Numbered from the stretch's first letter, positions 1-5,679 are shown. The stretch is DNA of 6,930 nucleotides from Candidatus Atribacteria bacterium 1244-E10-H5-B2 (GCA_003575245.1 NMQN01000771.1:1-6930); one strand, 5' to 3'. The notes: generated from the sequence alone by a model not told the origin. A program made the numbers and translations.

Positions 1-81
1 AAAGAAATATTTGTTAAAGATCTTTCCCAGTTCTATCAGGCCAAAAAGAAAGAGCTAAAGAAACAAATAAAGGAGAGGTAA
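1..81 (+). CDS. C-terminal end of an unidentified upstream gene (partial)
   Basis: The first frame is open from the window edge to a TAA at 79-81 and encodes 26 residues, beginning KEIFVKDLSQFYQ and ending in a very lysine-rich tail (KKKELKKQIKER). The tail looks like a charged, probably helical C-terminus. No motif identifies the family. The sequence AGGAGAGG at 71-78, overlapping its last codons, is a good ribosome binding site for something starting just after it. What the gene does cannot be told from this fragment. Confidence 0.4.
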   Translation, partial: KEIFVKDLSQFYQAKKKELKKQIKER

Positions 82-82
82 G

Positions 83-145
83 ATGATACTGAAATACCCC
101 GTAAAAAAAAGGGATGACTATCTTATAATGTTTCAGAAAACTTAG
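83..145 (+). CDS. Possible 20-residue small ORF
   Basis: An ATG at 83 lies one base after the stop of the preceding frame and 4 bases after AGGAGAGG (71-78), so translation by coupling is plausible. It encodes MILKYPVKKRDDYLIMFQKT and ends with TAG at 143-145. The A8 run at 103-110 suggested a frameshifted longer gene, but both other frames stop within a few codons after the run. It may be the stump of a deleted gene or a leader peptide. The signal is good for initiation only; nothing supports the product. Confidence 0.2.
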   Translation: MILKYPVKKRDDYLIMFQKT

Positions 146-269
146 GAAGGATAGATGAGATTGGAAAATTCACCTCCAAGCCCCTAAAAAATCGATAAAA
201 TGAGTGGAAATTAATAAATATCCTTCCTAAAACCCTTATTAGATAAGGATTCAAAGGGGTGGAGGTGAA
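142..269 (+). promoter_or_regulatory. Candidate structured RNA leader of tnaA with pseudoknot-order stems
   Basis: Two arm pairs are visible. Stem A is a perfect 12-bp complement: TTAGGAAGGATA (142-153) with TATCCTTCCTAA (219-230). Stem B pairs TTCACCTCC plus CCCCT (169-177, 181-185) with AGGGG plus GGAGGTGAA (255-259, 261-269): 14 bp with a small internal loop. The order A-B-A'-B' means both can form only as a pseudoknot; otherwise they may be alternative folds. A 6-bp hairpin (234-248) sits between A' and B'. Stem A covers a GGAAGG that could serve the mini-ORF at 155, and B is an anti-SD/SD-like pair. No known riboswitch consensus was recognised. The orientation toward tnaA suggests control of that gene, but the distance to its start (175 bp) leaves the mechanism open. 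It could also be the ends of a small palindromic mobile repeat. Confidence 0.4.
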
Positions 270-444
270 GAATAGAATAGAGGTACTCTAAAAGCCTTGC
301 AAGAGAAGGGTGTCAGAGTTTTCTGAAAGGCACCAATTACAAAAAGAGAGGAGATGAATTTTAACTTTAATAACTCAATACAAGAATTACTTGCTAAAAT
401 TGTTCTTTAATATTTAAAAATATTTATTTAAGGAGAAAAAGAAA

Positions 445-1827
445 ATGAAAAAGGAAATGTTTGTGGCAGAACCGTTCAGGATCAAGATGGTCGAGCGTAT
501 AAAGCTTTCTAGCCAGGAAGAAAGGGAAAGGAAAATCAAGGAAGCACATTACAACGTTTTTGGGCTCAAGTTCGAGGATATTTATATTGATCTCCTAACC
601 GATAGCGGGACATCGGCAATGAGTGACACGCAGTGGGCAGCATCGATGGTAGGGGATGAATCTTATGCTGGGTCCAAGAGTTTTTCCCGCCTAGAGAGGG
701 CAGTAAAAGATGTTTTGGGGTATAAGTATGTTATACCCACACATCAAGGAAGAGCAGCAGAGAATATACTTTTTCCAACTTTAGTTAAAAGAGGTAACAT
801 TGTACCTTTCAACCAGCCATTCGACACTACAGAAGCTCACATCAGATTAAGTGGCGGTGAACCTGTAGATTGTGTTGCCGATATAGCTTATCAACCTTCG
901 GCTATCCATCCCTTTAAAGGCAACATTGATGTAGAAAAACTGGAGTCCTTAGTAAAGAAAGTAGGAGTAGATAGAATACCACTCATTATGATTACTATCA
1001 CAAATAACACTGGTGGTGGTCAGCCGGTTTCCATGAACAATTTAAAGTCGGTGAGCGAGATAGCCGACAAGTATCACATTCCTTTCTGGCTTGATGCAGC
1101 ACGATGTGTGGAGAATGCCTACTTCATTCAACAGAAAGAGGAAGGTTATCAAGATAGGTCGATTTCCGAGATTGTAAAGGAACAATTTTCTTATGCTAAT
1201 GGTTGCACCTTTAGTGCTAAAAAAGACCCCATGGTGAATATTGGGGGTTTCATTGCATTAAATAATGAGAAATTGTATTATAAAATGTTACCTAGATTAA
1301 TTACATATGAAGGATTTTCCACCTATGGCGGGCAGGCAGGAAGGGACATAGAATGTTTAGCACAGAGCTTATACGAGATGGTTGACGATGCCTATGTGTC
1401 CAACCGTGTAAGGCAGGTAGAATATTTGGGGAGACAGATAGATGATATAGGAGTGCCAATTGTAAATCCTGTGGGAGGTCATGCAATTTTTATTGATGCC
1501 AAAGCGATGTTACCTCATATCCCTCAGAGTCAGTTTCCAGCTTGTGCTCTGGCCAATGAGTTATATATTGAGGCTGGAGTGAGGGGGGTTGGTCTTGGAG
1601 CCATGGTTTTTGCCCATAAGGACAAAAAGACCGGTGAGATGATTTATCCAAAGGCAGAATTAATGCGTATAGCTATTCCTAGAAGGGTTTATACGGATCG
1701 ACATATGGATGTAGTAGCAGAGGGACTTACACAGGTTTATAATAGGCGAAATAAGGTAAGGGGTTTAAGAATTATTTATGCTCCACCCGTACTGAGACAC
1801 TTCCTTAGTCGCCTAGAACCCGTATAA
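445..1827 (+). CDS. tnaA: Tryptophanase / tyrosine phenol-lyase family enzyme, tryptophanase-like
   Basis: This is a cytoplasmic, PLP-dependent beta-eliminating lyase of aminotransferase fold type I. The family cleaves L-tryptophan to indole, or L-tyrosine to phenol, plus pyruvate and ammonia. Its 460 residues fall between C. freundii TPL (456) and E. coli TnaA (471). Visible family blocks are AEPFRIK (8-14), IDLLTDSGT (48-56), GDESYAGS with Tyr74 (70-77), THQGR (99-103), LDAARCVENAYFI (216-228), SAKKD with the PLP Schiff-base lysine K260 (257-261), VGGHA (343-347) and IPRR with the likely carboxylate-binding R413 (411-414). Residues that separate the two activities point to tryptophanase: D127 (Asp137 in TnaA, Thr124 in TPL) and H452 (His463 in TnaA, Phe448 in TPL). 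Position 384 is Leu, where TPL has Arg381 and E. coli TnaA has Ile. The ATG follows AAGGAG (430-435) with 9-base spacing. No tnaC-type leader containing Trp and no adjacent tnaB permease are seen. The gene looks richer in GC than the TRAP genes. The family is certain; the substrate is inferred. Confidence 0.93.
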   Translation: MKKEMFVAEPFRIKMVERIKLSSQEERERKIKEAHYNVFGLKFEDIYIDLLTDSGTSAMSDTQWAASMVGDESYAGSKSFSRLERAVKDVLGYKYVIPTHQGRAAENILFPTLVKRGNIVPFNQPFDTTEAHIRLSGGEPVDCVADIAYQPSAIHPFKGNIDVEKLESLVKKVGVDRIPLIMITITNNTGGGQPVSMNNLKSVSEIADKYHIPFWLDAARCVENAYFIQQKEEGYQDRSISEIVKEQFSYANGCTFSAKKDPMVNIGGFIALNNEKLYYKMLPRLITYEGFSTYGGQAGRDIECLAQSLYEMVDDAYVSNRVRQVEYLGRQIDDIGVPIVNPVGGHAIFIDAKAMLPHIPQSQFPACALANELYIEAGVRGVGLGAMVFAHKDKKTGEMIYPKAELMRIAIPRRVYTDRHMDVVAEGLTQVYNRRNKVRGLRIIYAPPVLRHFLSRLEPV

Positions 1828-1933
1828 CAGTATAAAAGATAGAAGAGTAGGAGATGAATGATGAGACGTTTAATACAGATTATAAATAAAAAGAGAAAAA
1901 GTATTTTTTAAATTTAGTTATTGACACCATGAA

Positions 1934-1976
1934 CAATCTTAAAGAGTGCTCTTGAGGGATGAGGGAATTAAGATTG
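1934..1976 (+). repeat. Inverted repeat / hairpin downstream of tnaA
   Basis: CAATCTTAA (1934-1942) and TTAAGATTG (1968-1976) are perfect 9-bp complements. An inner short stem (AAGA with TCTT, within 1942-1953) makes a branched hairpin possible. No T-run follows, so it is not a standard intrinsic terminator. It could protect the 3' end of the tnaA message or act as a protein-binding site. Confidence 0.45.
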
Positions 1977-2028
1977 CATAAATATTAGAAAAAAGTTAAA
2001 GGTTTTAGGATAAAATGGCTCCAAAAGC

Positions 2029-2044
2029 AAATTCTTAAGAATTT
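2029..2044. repeat. 16-bp perfect palindrome, possible weak terminator or operator
   Basis: AAATTCTTAAGAATTT is fully self-complementary, and two more T residues follow it, making a run of six. The stem is almost all AT, so it would be a weak terminator for tnaA. A symmetric DNA-binding protein site ahead of dctP is the alternative. Chance is possible in DNA this AT-rich. Confidence 0.3.
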
Positions 2045-2238
2045 TTTAGCATCACTTAGAGAAGTTTAAGTAATAAATAAAGTTGAATATCATAAATAAT
2101 ATTTCTAGATAAATTATAAGGAAGACAAAAATATTTTTGGGGGGAGGTGAGAAAAAATATTATTTACATAAACCGTAAATATCGATAATATAATTAGAAG
2201 TAAAATTAAAAAAAAATGAGTAAAGGAGAAATTGTATA

Positions 2239-3258
2239 ATGAAAAAAAGAAATATAAAGAGAATGAATTATTTTGTGTTGTTAATCTTTCTATTTACCCT
2301 TATTCTTAGTTTACCAGCTAGCGCAGAGAATAAAACTTACAAATGGAGGATTGGGACTTTGGTTGCAGAGACTGTGCCTGCAGGTGCAGGAATGTATGAA
2401 TTTGCCCAATTAGTAGAAGAAAGAACTAATGGGCAGATTAGAATGGATTGTTTTCCTGTCCAACAATTAGGTTTTTGGATGGATGAATTCGACAATATAA
2501 GTAAAGGTTCCCAAGAAATGGGCTTTCTTCCAACTAGCCCCCGTTATTCTCAATTATCTGCAGTTTTTGTACCTTTTGTTATCACTAGTTGGGACGCTTT
2601 TTACAATGCAGCTGGAAGAGATGGCTTTTTATTCAAATATGTAGATAAAGGCTATGAACAGTTAGGTGTTAAACTTTTATCTCTTACGAATTGTGGTTTT
2701 GACGGTTATTCTGGTATGAAAGGTCCGGTCGTATATCCTGAAGATATAAAAAAATTGAAAATAAAAACAAGAGTTGGATATCCGATAAGTAAAATTTACT
2801 TCGAAAAATTAGGGCCAGTGGTATCTGTAGATATGGGTGAAGTATTTACTGCTCTCCAACTTGGTACTATTGGTTGTCAAGCTGATCAAGCTGTACAAAC
2901 AGTATATACACAATTCCGCGATGTAACTAAATATTTTACTGACATAAATTCAGCACCTGCGATTTTAACAATTTTAATGAATAAAAAACTATGGGATAGT
3001 CTCTCTCCAGAACTTCAGAAAATTATTCAAGAAACTGCTGATGAAGTAGGTGCAAAAATCAGTCATGAATCACAAGTGACAGACGAAGAATATTATAAAA
3101 AATTTGAAGAAGAAGGAGTTGTGGTAACCAGACTTACCCCTGAACAGAGAGAAGTTTGGGTAAAATTGGCAACAGAACCTGGAGGCATGTTTGATATTTC
3201 GAGAGAAAAACTTGGCAGTGAGACTGTAGATTTCTTATTAGAAAATTTAAATAAATAA
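2239..3258 (+). CDS. dctP: TRAP transporter substrate-binding protein, DctP family
   Basis: This is the extracytoplasmic solute receptor of a TRAP transporter. It binds a carboxylate-type ligand and delivers it to DctQM for sodium-driven uptake. The 339 residues are normal for the family. A signal peptide is clear: basic MKKRNIKR, a hydrophobic core at about 11-25, and ASA at 27-29 with cleavage before E30. There is no lipobox cysteine. The mature protein starts with the family's KWRIG-type strand (35-39). R178 in KIKTR matches the conserved ligand carboxylate-binding arginine, followed by the ALQLG block (205-209). Where many members read a DGQ-type sequence next, this one has IGCQADQ (211-217). 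The ATG has AAGGAG (2223-2228) with 10-base spacing. Its partners dctQ and dctM lie 508 bp downstream beyond an apparent insertion. Ligand unknown; the nearby tnaA hints at an aromatic or amino-acid-derived acid (inference). Confidence 0.93.
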   Translation: MKKRNIKRMNYFVLLIFLFTLILSLPASAENKTYKWRIGTLVAETVPAGAGMYEFAQLVEERTNGQIRMDCFPVQQLGFWMDEFDNISKGSQEMGFLPTSPRYSQLSAVFVPFVITSWDAFYNAAGRDGFLFKYVDKGYEQLGVKLLSLTNCGFDGYSGMKGPVVYPEDIKKLKIKTRVGYPISKIYFEKLGPVVSVDMGEVFTALQLGTIGCQADQAVQTVYTQFRDVTKYFTDINSAPAILTILMNKKLWDSLSPELQKIIQETADEVGAKISHESQVTDEEYYKKFEEEGVVVTRLTPEQREVWVKLATEPGGMFDISREKLGSETVDFLLENLNK

Positions 3259-3295
3259 AATAAATAAAATTAAACCACTAGATTACAATAATGAA

Positions 3296-3400
3296 ATGAA
3301 TGGACCTATTAAAGGAATTCCTACAAAAGAGAAGGTTGTAGAGTTAGATTTAGAAGAAATATATACTCATCCAGAGAAGTTGACTTTTAATAGAAACTAG
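3296..3400 (+). CDS. 34-residue orphan reading frame, perhaps a gene fragment
   Basis: An ATG at 3296 opens a frame reading MNGPIKGIPTKEKVVELD and ending HPEKLTFNRN, with TAG at 3398-3400. The frame is open back to 3251, just before the dctP stop in another frame. The amino-acid mix looks protein-like, but no Shine-Dalgarno precedes the ATG and no family is recognised. It may be the remains of a gene that once stood between dctP and dctQ, or chance. Confidence 0.2.
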   Translation: MNGPIKGIPTKEKVVELDLEEIYTHPEKLTFNRN

Positions 3401-3415
3401 TTGACAAATTTATAG

Positions 3416-3452
3416 ACATCGCGAACTCAAAATTATACACACATCGTGAACT
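3416..3452 (+). repeat. Two direct repeats ACATCGYGAACT, 25-bp period
   Basis: ACATCGCGAACT (3416-3427) recurs as ACATCGTGAACT (3441-3452), differing at one base. They lie 47 bp upstream of the transposase-like start. A 25-bp period puts the copies nearly on the same face of the helix. In insertion sequences such arrays at an end are often transposase-binding sites; that role here is inferred. Confidence 0.5.
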
Positions 3453-3471
3453 ATACAACTTAAAATGTTCT

Positions 3472-3500
3472 ATACTGACCTTAAAAAAGGTGGTTAGTAT
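3472..3500 (+). promoter_or_regulatory. Hairpin covering the ribosome binding site and start of the transposase stub
   Basis: ATACTGACC (3472-3480) pairs with GGTTAGTAT (3492-3500) over 9 bp, including one G-U pair, with an 11-base loop. The 3' arm contains part of the SD (AAGGTGG, 3487-3493) and the AT of the ATG at 3499. A transcript reading in from dctP would fold this way and hide the start. This is a known way for insertion sequences to limit transposase made by read-through, as in IS10. TATACT (3471-3476) in the 5' arm could be a -10 box whose own transcripts would lack that arm. Confidence 0.4.
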
Positions 3501-3571
3501 GAATATCAAAGAATTAGGAGAAAAAGCTATAAAAAGATATAAAAACGGTGAATCTCCTAAGGAGATATATC

Positions 3572-3601
3572 AGAACCTTGTTAAAGTTAGAACCTTATTA
3601 A
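3572..3601 (+). repeat. Short direct repeat AGAACCTTRTTAA, 17-bp period
   Basis: AGAACCTTGTTAA (3572-3584) recurs as AGAACCTTATTAA (3589-3601), with one mismatch in 13. It lies exactly where the transposase-like protein sequence breaks off and abuts the strong hairpin at 3602. It may mark a recombination junction or a protein-binding pair. Confidence 0.4.
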
Positions 3602-3639
3602 GCCACTACATCTCCAGACAGGTCTGGAGATGTAATGGC
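3602..3639 (+). repeat. Strong 38-nt hairpin (16 bp, 4-nt loop)
   Basis: The arms TACATCTCCAGA (3607-3618) and TCTGGAGATGTA (3623-3634) are perfect 12-bp complements around the loop CAGG. After one C/A mismatch the stem extends by GCCA (3602-3605) with TGGC (3636-3639). No T-run follows, so it is not an ordinary intrinsic terminator. It could be a mobile-element end, a recombination site or part of a structured RNA. Confidence 0.7.
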
Positions 3640-3671
3640 AGCCCGAAGGGCTCAAGTTCGTTTTTCGCTTG
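3640..3671 (+). repeat. Two further small hairpins adjoining the 38-nt hairpin
   Basis: AGCCC-gaa-GGGCT (3640-3652) begins at the base after the large hairpin ends. CAAG (3653-3656) pairs with CTTG (3668-3671), with CG/CG bases inside and a T5 loop. Three back-to-back stems over 70 nt argue for a folded RNA or single-stranded DNA structure rather than a coding frame. On the minus strand the second stem reads AGCCC-ttc-GGGCT. Confidence 0.4.
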
Positions 3672-3766
3672 TAGTCAAAAGATGCCCCCAGCTCCTGCTT
3701 TGATATCAGCATGTTTTATAAATATTTAAAGTTATGCGTCAGTGCTGACTACATTAGGAGAAAGAT

Positions 3767-4300
3767 ATGAAAAAAAACAATGCTTTTTTAAGTGTATATA
3801 AAATATTCTTGCAGCTGATAAATGGTTTTGAGGATTGGGGTTCAATTATTGCTTTTATTATTATGGTTGGATTAGTAAATTTGGCAATATTATTACGAAT
3901 AACTATGAATTTTGAGAGTTCTGAATGGGAAGAAATAGCCAGATTCACATCTATTTGGATGTATATGCTTGCTATAGCAATAGCTGCGAGAGAAAATAGC
4001 CATATTCGTGCAGGGTTTATAGATAATTTAATAAAATCATTTAAAACAAAACTAATCTTAAAGATATTGTTCAATTCGATCAGTTTAAGTTGCATTGTCG
4101 TATTTACTTATTGGTCGATTATCCAATTGAAATGGATCATCGGGACTAAACAAGTTTCATTAGTTTTAATGATGGATATGTGGGTAGTATATCTTTCTTT
4201 TGTAGTGGGCGGCATTTTAGCGGCAATCCATAATTTAATTCATTTGATAAAATTTATTAATAATCTTAAAAATCTAAAGGAAATTAATCTAAATGAGTAG
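3767..4300 (+). CDS. dctQ: TRAP transporter small membrane subunit, DctQ family
   Basis: This is the small integral-membrane component of the TRAP transporter; it pairs with DctM and docks the DctP receptor. The 177 residues are the usual family size. Four hydrophobic segments are visible at about 26-46, 58-74, 97-118 and 134-157. The family signature appears as SEWEEIARFTSIWMY (52-66), with paired glutamates after W54 and an arginine four residues on. The tail is Lys/Asn-rich and cytoplasmic. The ATG follows AGGAG (3756-3760) with 6-base spacing. Its last 8 bases overlap the start of dctM, so the two are translationally coupled. Separation from dctP by the element remnant raises the question of what drives its transcription. 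The identity is secure from pattern, size and neighbour; transport direction and ligand are not visible. Confidence 0.9.
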   Translation: MKKNNAFLSVYKIFLQLINGFEDWGSIIAFIIMVGLVNLAILLRITMNFESSEWEEIARFTSIWMYMLAIAIAARENSHIRAGFIDNLIKSFKTKLILKILFNSISLSCIVVFTYWSIIQLKWIIGTKQVSLVLMMDMWVVYLSFVVGGILAAIHNLIHLIKFINNLKNLKEINLNE

Positions 4301-5591
4301 TTTAACTATTGTTTTTCTTTTTGTTATTTTTCTTATTTTTCTAATTGTAATTGGATTGCCGCTTTTTGCTTGTTTTGCTATTATTTGTTTTGGAATGATG
4401 AAAGTATTTAACCTTGGTACTAGTTTTGCCATACCATCTATTTTTGTAAGTTTAAATTCATTTACTTTAATGGCAATACCATTTTTTGTCTTTTCAGGTG
4501 GTTTAATGGCAGAAAGTGGGATGTCAAGTAAAATTGTTGACTTTATTAATAATATTGTGGGGCGTGTTAAGGGTGGTTTAGGTTTTGTGTTAATTGTTTC
4601 TTGTGGATTTTTTGGTGCCATTACTGGTTCTTCCGCCGCAGCTATAAGCGCTATAGGAGTGGCTATGTTGCCAGAATTAGATAAGTATGGCTATTCAAGA
4701 AGTTATTCAACTGCCCTACTTGCTTGTTCCGGTTTACTTGGACAATTGATTCCACCTAGTATCCCTTTAATTTTATTCGGAATGATAACCGGTACTTCAG
4801 TAGCTGCATGCTGGTTAAGCACCGTAGTTCCTGGATCACTACTTATAATTATTTATGGAATTATTAATTATTTCTTCTGTAGAAAAAATACTGAGATAAA
4901 AGAGATTAAAAGTGTATCGTTTAAAAATATATTATTTTCAGTTCGAAAGGGTGGTTTTGCACTTTTAATGCCAGTAATAATTTTGGGAGGTATTTATGGT
5001 GGACTGTTTACTCCAACTGAAGGAGGAGCAGTAGGAGTAGCTTATGCCTTATTAATTGGTTTTGTAATTTATAAAAAATTAAATACAAAGATATTTTTGT
5101 CAGTTACAAAAGAAAGTATCAGCATGTTAGGATCTGTATATTTTATCATAATGTTCATTCTTATATTAAGTAGAATTTTTACTTTGGAACGCTTACCAAT
5201 GATTTTAGCAGAGAATATAACAAAAATATCTTCTAATCGAATAATTATTTTACTTCTAATAAATACAATGTTACTTATTATTGGAATGCTTATGGATGAT
5301 ATTAGTTCGATGTTAATTTGTGCACCCTTGCTTTTTCCTCTTTTTATGAAATTAGGAGTTAGCCCTCTGCAGATGGCTGCTATTTTAGCTGTAAATCAAG
5401 GGACAGGAATGTTAACTCCGCCAGTAGCGACCAATCTATTTTTCGCTTCTAGGGTAGGCAAAGTACCCGTTCCGGAATTTATAAGATATACTATACCTTA
5501 TTTAGTGTTTGGCAATATTCCAGTACTTCTTATGGTTACTTTTATTCCTCAATTATCAACATGGTTACCACAATTAGTTTTAGGGAGATAA
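4293..5591 (+). CDS. dctM: TRAP transporter large permease subunit, DctM family
   Basis: This is the transport channel of the TRAP system, a member of the ion-transporter superfamily that couples substrate entry to a sodium gradient. The 432 residues match the usual length of about 425-430, and the protein is hydrophobic throughout, with a likely dozen membrane segments. Recognisable family blocks are IPFFVFSGGLMAESG (62-76), TGSSAAAISAIG (111-122), LIPPSIPLI (152-160), TPTEGGAVG (240-248), MDDISS (334-339) and QGTGMLTPPVATNLFF (369-384). The two Gly/Ser-rich re-entrant loops and both Pro-containing motifs appear intact. The ATG at 4293 sits in ATGAGTAG, overlapping the dctQ stop. A modest AAAGGA (4276-4281) lies 11 bases upstream. 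Codon use is very AT-rich, unlike tnaA. The complete P-Q-M set predicts a working transporter unless the insertion upstream of dctQ has cut transcription. Confidence 0.95.
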   Translation: MSSLTIVFLFVIFLIFLIVIGLPLFACFAIICFGMMKVFNLGTSFAIPSIFVSLNSFTLMAIPFFVFSGGLMAESGMSSKIVDFINNIVGRVKGGLGFVLIVSCGFFGAITGSSAAAISAIGVAMLPELDKYGYSRSYSTALLACSGLLGQLIPPSIPLILFGMITGTSVAACWLSTVVPGSLLIIIYGIINYFFCRKNTEIKEIKSVSFKNILFSVRKGGFALLMPVIILGGIYGGLFTPTEGGAVGVAYALLIGFVIYKKLNTKIFLSVTKESISMLGSVYFIIMFILILSRIFTLERLPMILAENITKISSNRIIILLLINTMLLIIGMLMDDISSMLICAPLLFPLFMKLGVSPLQMAAILAVNQGTGMLTPPVATNLFFASRVGKVPVPEFIRYTIPYLVFGNIPVLLMVTFIPQLSTWLPQLVLGR

Positions 5592-5679
5592 TAAAGATAA
5601 AATTATTTCTAAGATGTACTAATTTTTAGTATCGCTTACATTTGGCTTAAAATAAAATTAGTTATACATATCATTTTTC

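Larger units (their letters stand above)
82..444 (+). other. 363-bp gap upstream of tnaA: structured, no convincing gene
   Basis: No gene-length frame is present. Besides the interleaved stems at 142-269, the gap holds three small hairpins: CCTTAT-tag-ATAAGG (234-248), TAGAG-gta-CTCTA (278-290), and a two-part stem at 309-334 in which GGTG pairs with CACC and TCAGA pairs with TCTGA around a 4-base loop. Short frames occur at 155-187 (MRLENSPPSP) and 354-410 (MNFNFNNSIQELLAKIVL). Neither contains tryptophan. A TTTAAT at 406-411 could be a -10 box, but no matching -35 is visible. Confidence 0.5.
1828..2238 (+). other. 411-bp AT-rich gap between tnaA and dctP
   Basis: No convincing gene lies here. 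A 17-codon frame (1858-1911, MMRRLIQIINKKRKSIF) has TAGGAG 4 bases upstream but no other support. The gap holds the inverted repeat at 1934-1976, the palindrome at 2029-2044, an AT palindrome at 2127-2138, and an orphan SD-like GGGGGGAGGTGAG (2139-2151) that no usable start codon follows. TTGACA at 1921-1926 resembles a -35 box but lacks a -10 at the right distance. The transcript of dctP probably begins somewhere in this gap. Confidence 0.5.
3499..3729 (+). pseudogene. Truncated transposase-like stub (helix-turn-helix N-terminus)
   Basis: The frame starts best at ATG 3499, with AAGGTGG (3487-3493) 5 bases upstream; a GTG at 3490 in the same frame lies inside that SD. The first 27 residues, including LGEKAIKRYKNGESPKEIYQ, resemble the first helices of the helix-turn-helix domain that opens many IS481/IS3-type transposases and rve integrases. 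The expected recognition helix and DDE catalytic domain do not follow. From about 3580 the frame runs through hairpins and low-quality protein (a cysteine- and serine-rich tail ending CFINI) to a TAA at 3727-3729. It is therefore a broken copy with a chance tail. Family assignment rests on a short pattern and is tentative. Confidence 0.45.
3401..3752 (+). mobile_element. Probable insertion-sequence remnant inside the TRAP locus
   Basis: This segment splits dctP from dctQ, genes that normally sit close together. It contains, in order, two near-identical 12-bp direct repeats, a hairpin over a start codon, a transposase-like N-terminus that breaks off, another short direct repeat, and several strong hairpins. 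GTAGTC (3671-3676) is also complementary to GACTAC (3747-3752), just before the dctQ ribosome binding site. No clean terminal inverted repeats or target duplication could be identified, so the limits are approximate and the class of element is unproven. Confidence 0.4.

Noticed and set aside
276..326. Frame reading RGTLKALQEKGVRVF as a decayed gene
   Set aside because: Only about 16 codons long, bounded by stops on both sides, with no recognisable family; it also overlaps hairpins that explain the sequence better.
354..410. MNFNFNNSIQELLAKIVL as a tnaC-type leader peptide for tnaA
   Set aside because: It has no Trp and no terminal Pro, and its purine-rich GAGAGGAG (346-353) abuts the ATG with no spacing, so initiation would be poor.
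1301..1486. Antisense open frame within tnaA
   Set aside because: It is the complement of a highly conserved lyase region, has no ribosome binding site and no protein-family features.
1858..1911. Small cationic ORF MMRRLIQIINKKRKSIF after tnaA
   Set aside because: It has a reasonable SD, but 17 codons in AT-rich DNA with no other support is not enough to call a gene.
1921..1949. TTGACA at 1921-1926 as a promoter
   Set aside because: The sequence at the expected -10 (around 1944-1949, GAGTGC) does not resemble TATAAT.
3416..3452. Start of a CRISPR array
   Set aside because: Only two short copies with a 13-bp spacer; repeat and spacer are far too short and no further units occur.
3602..3639. 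Strong hairpin as an intrinsic terminator
   Set aside because: No T-tract follows it on the + strand, and on the minus strand the bases after it are TTAATAAGG, not a T-run.
3754..4621. Antisense open frames over dctQ and dctM (3754-4095 and 4289-4621)
   Set aside because: Their Ile/Lys-rich sequences mirror AT-rich membrane-protein codons on the other strand; the + strand genes are certain.
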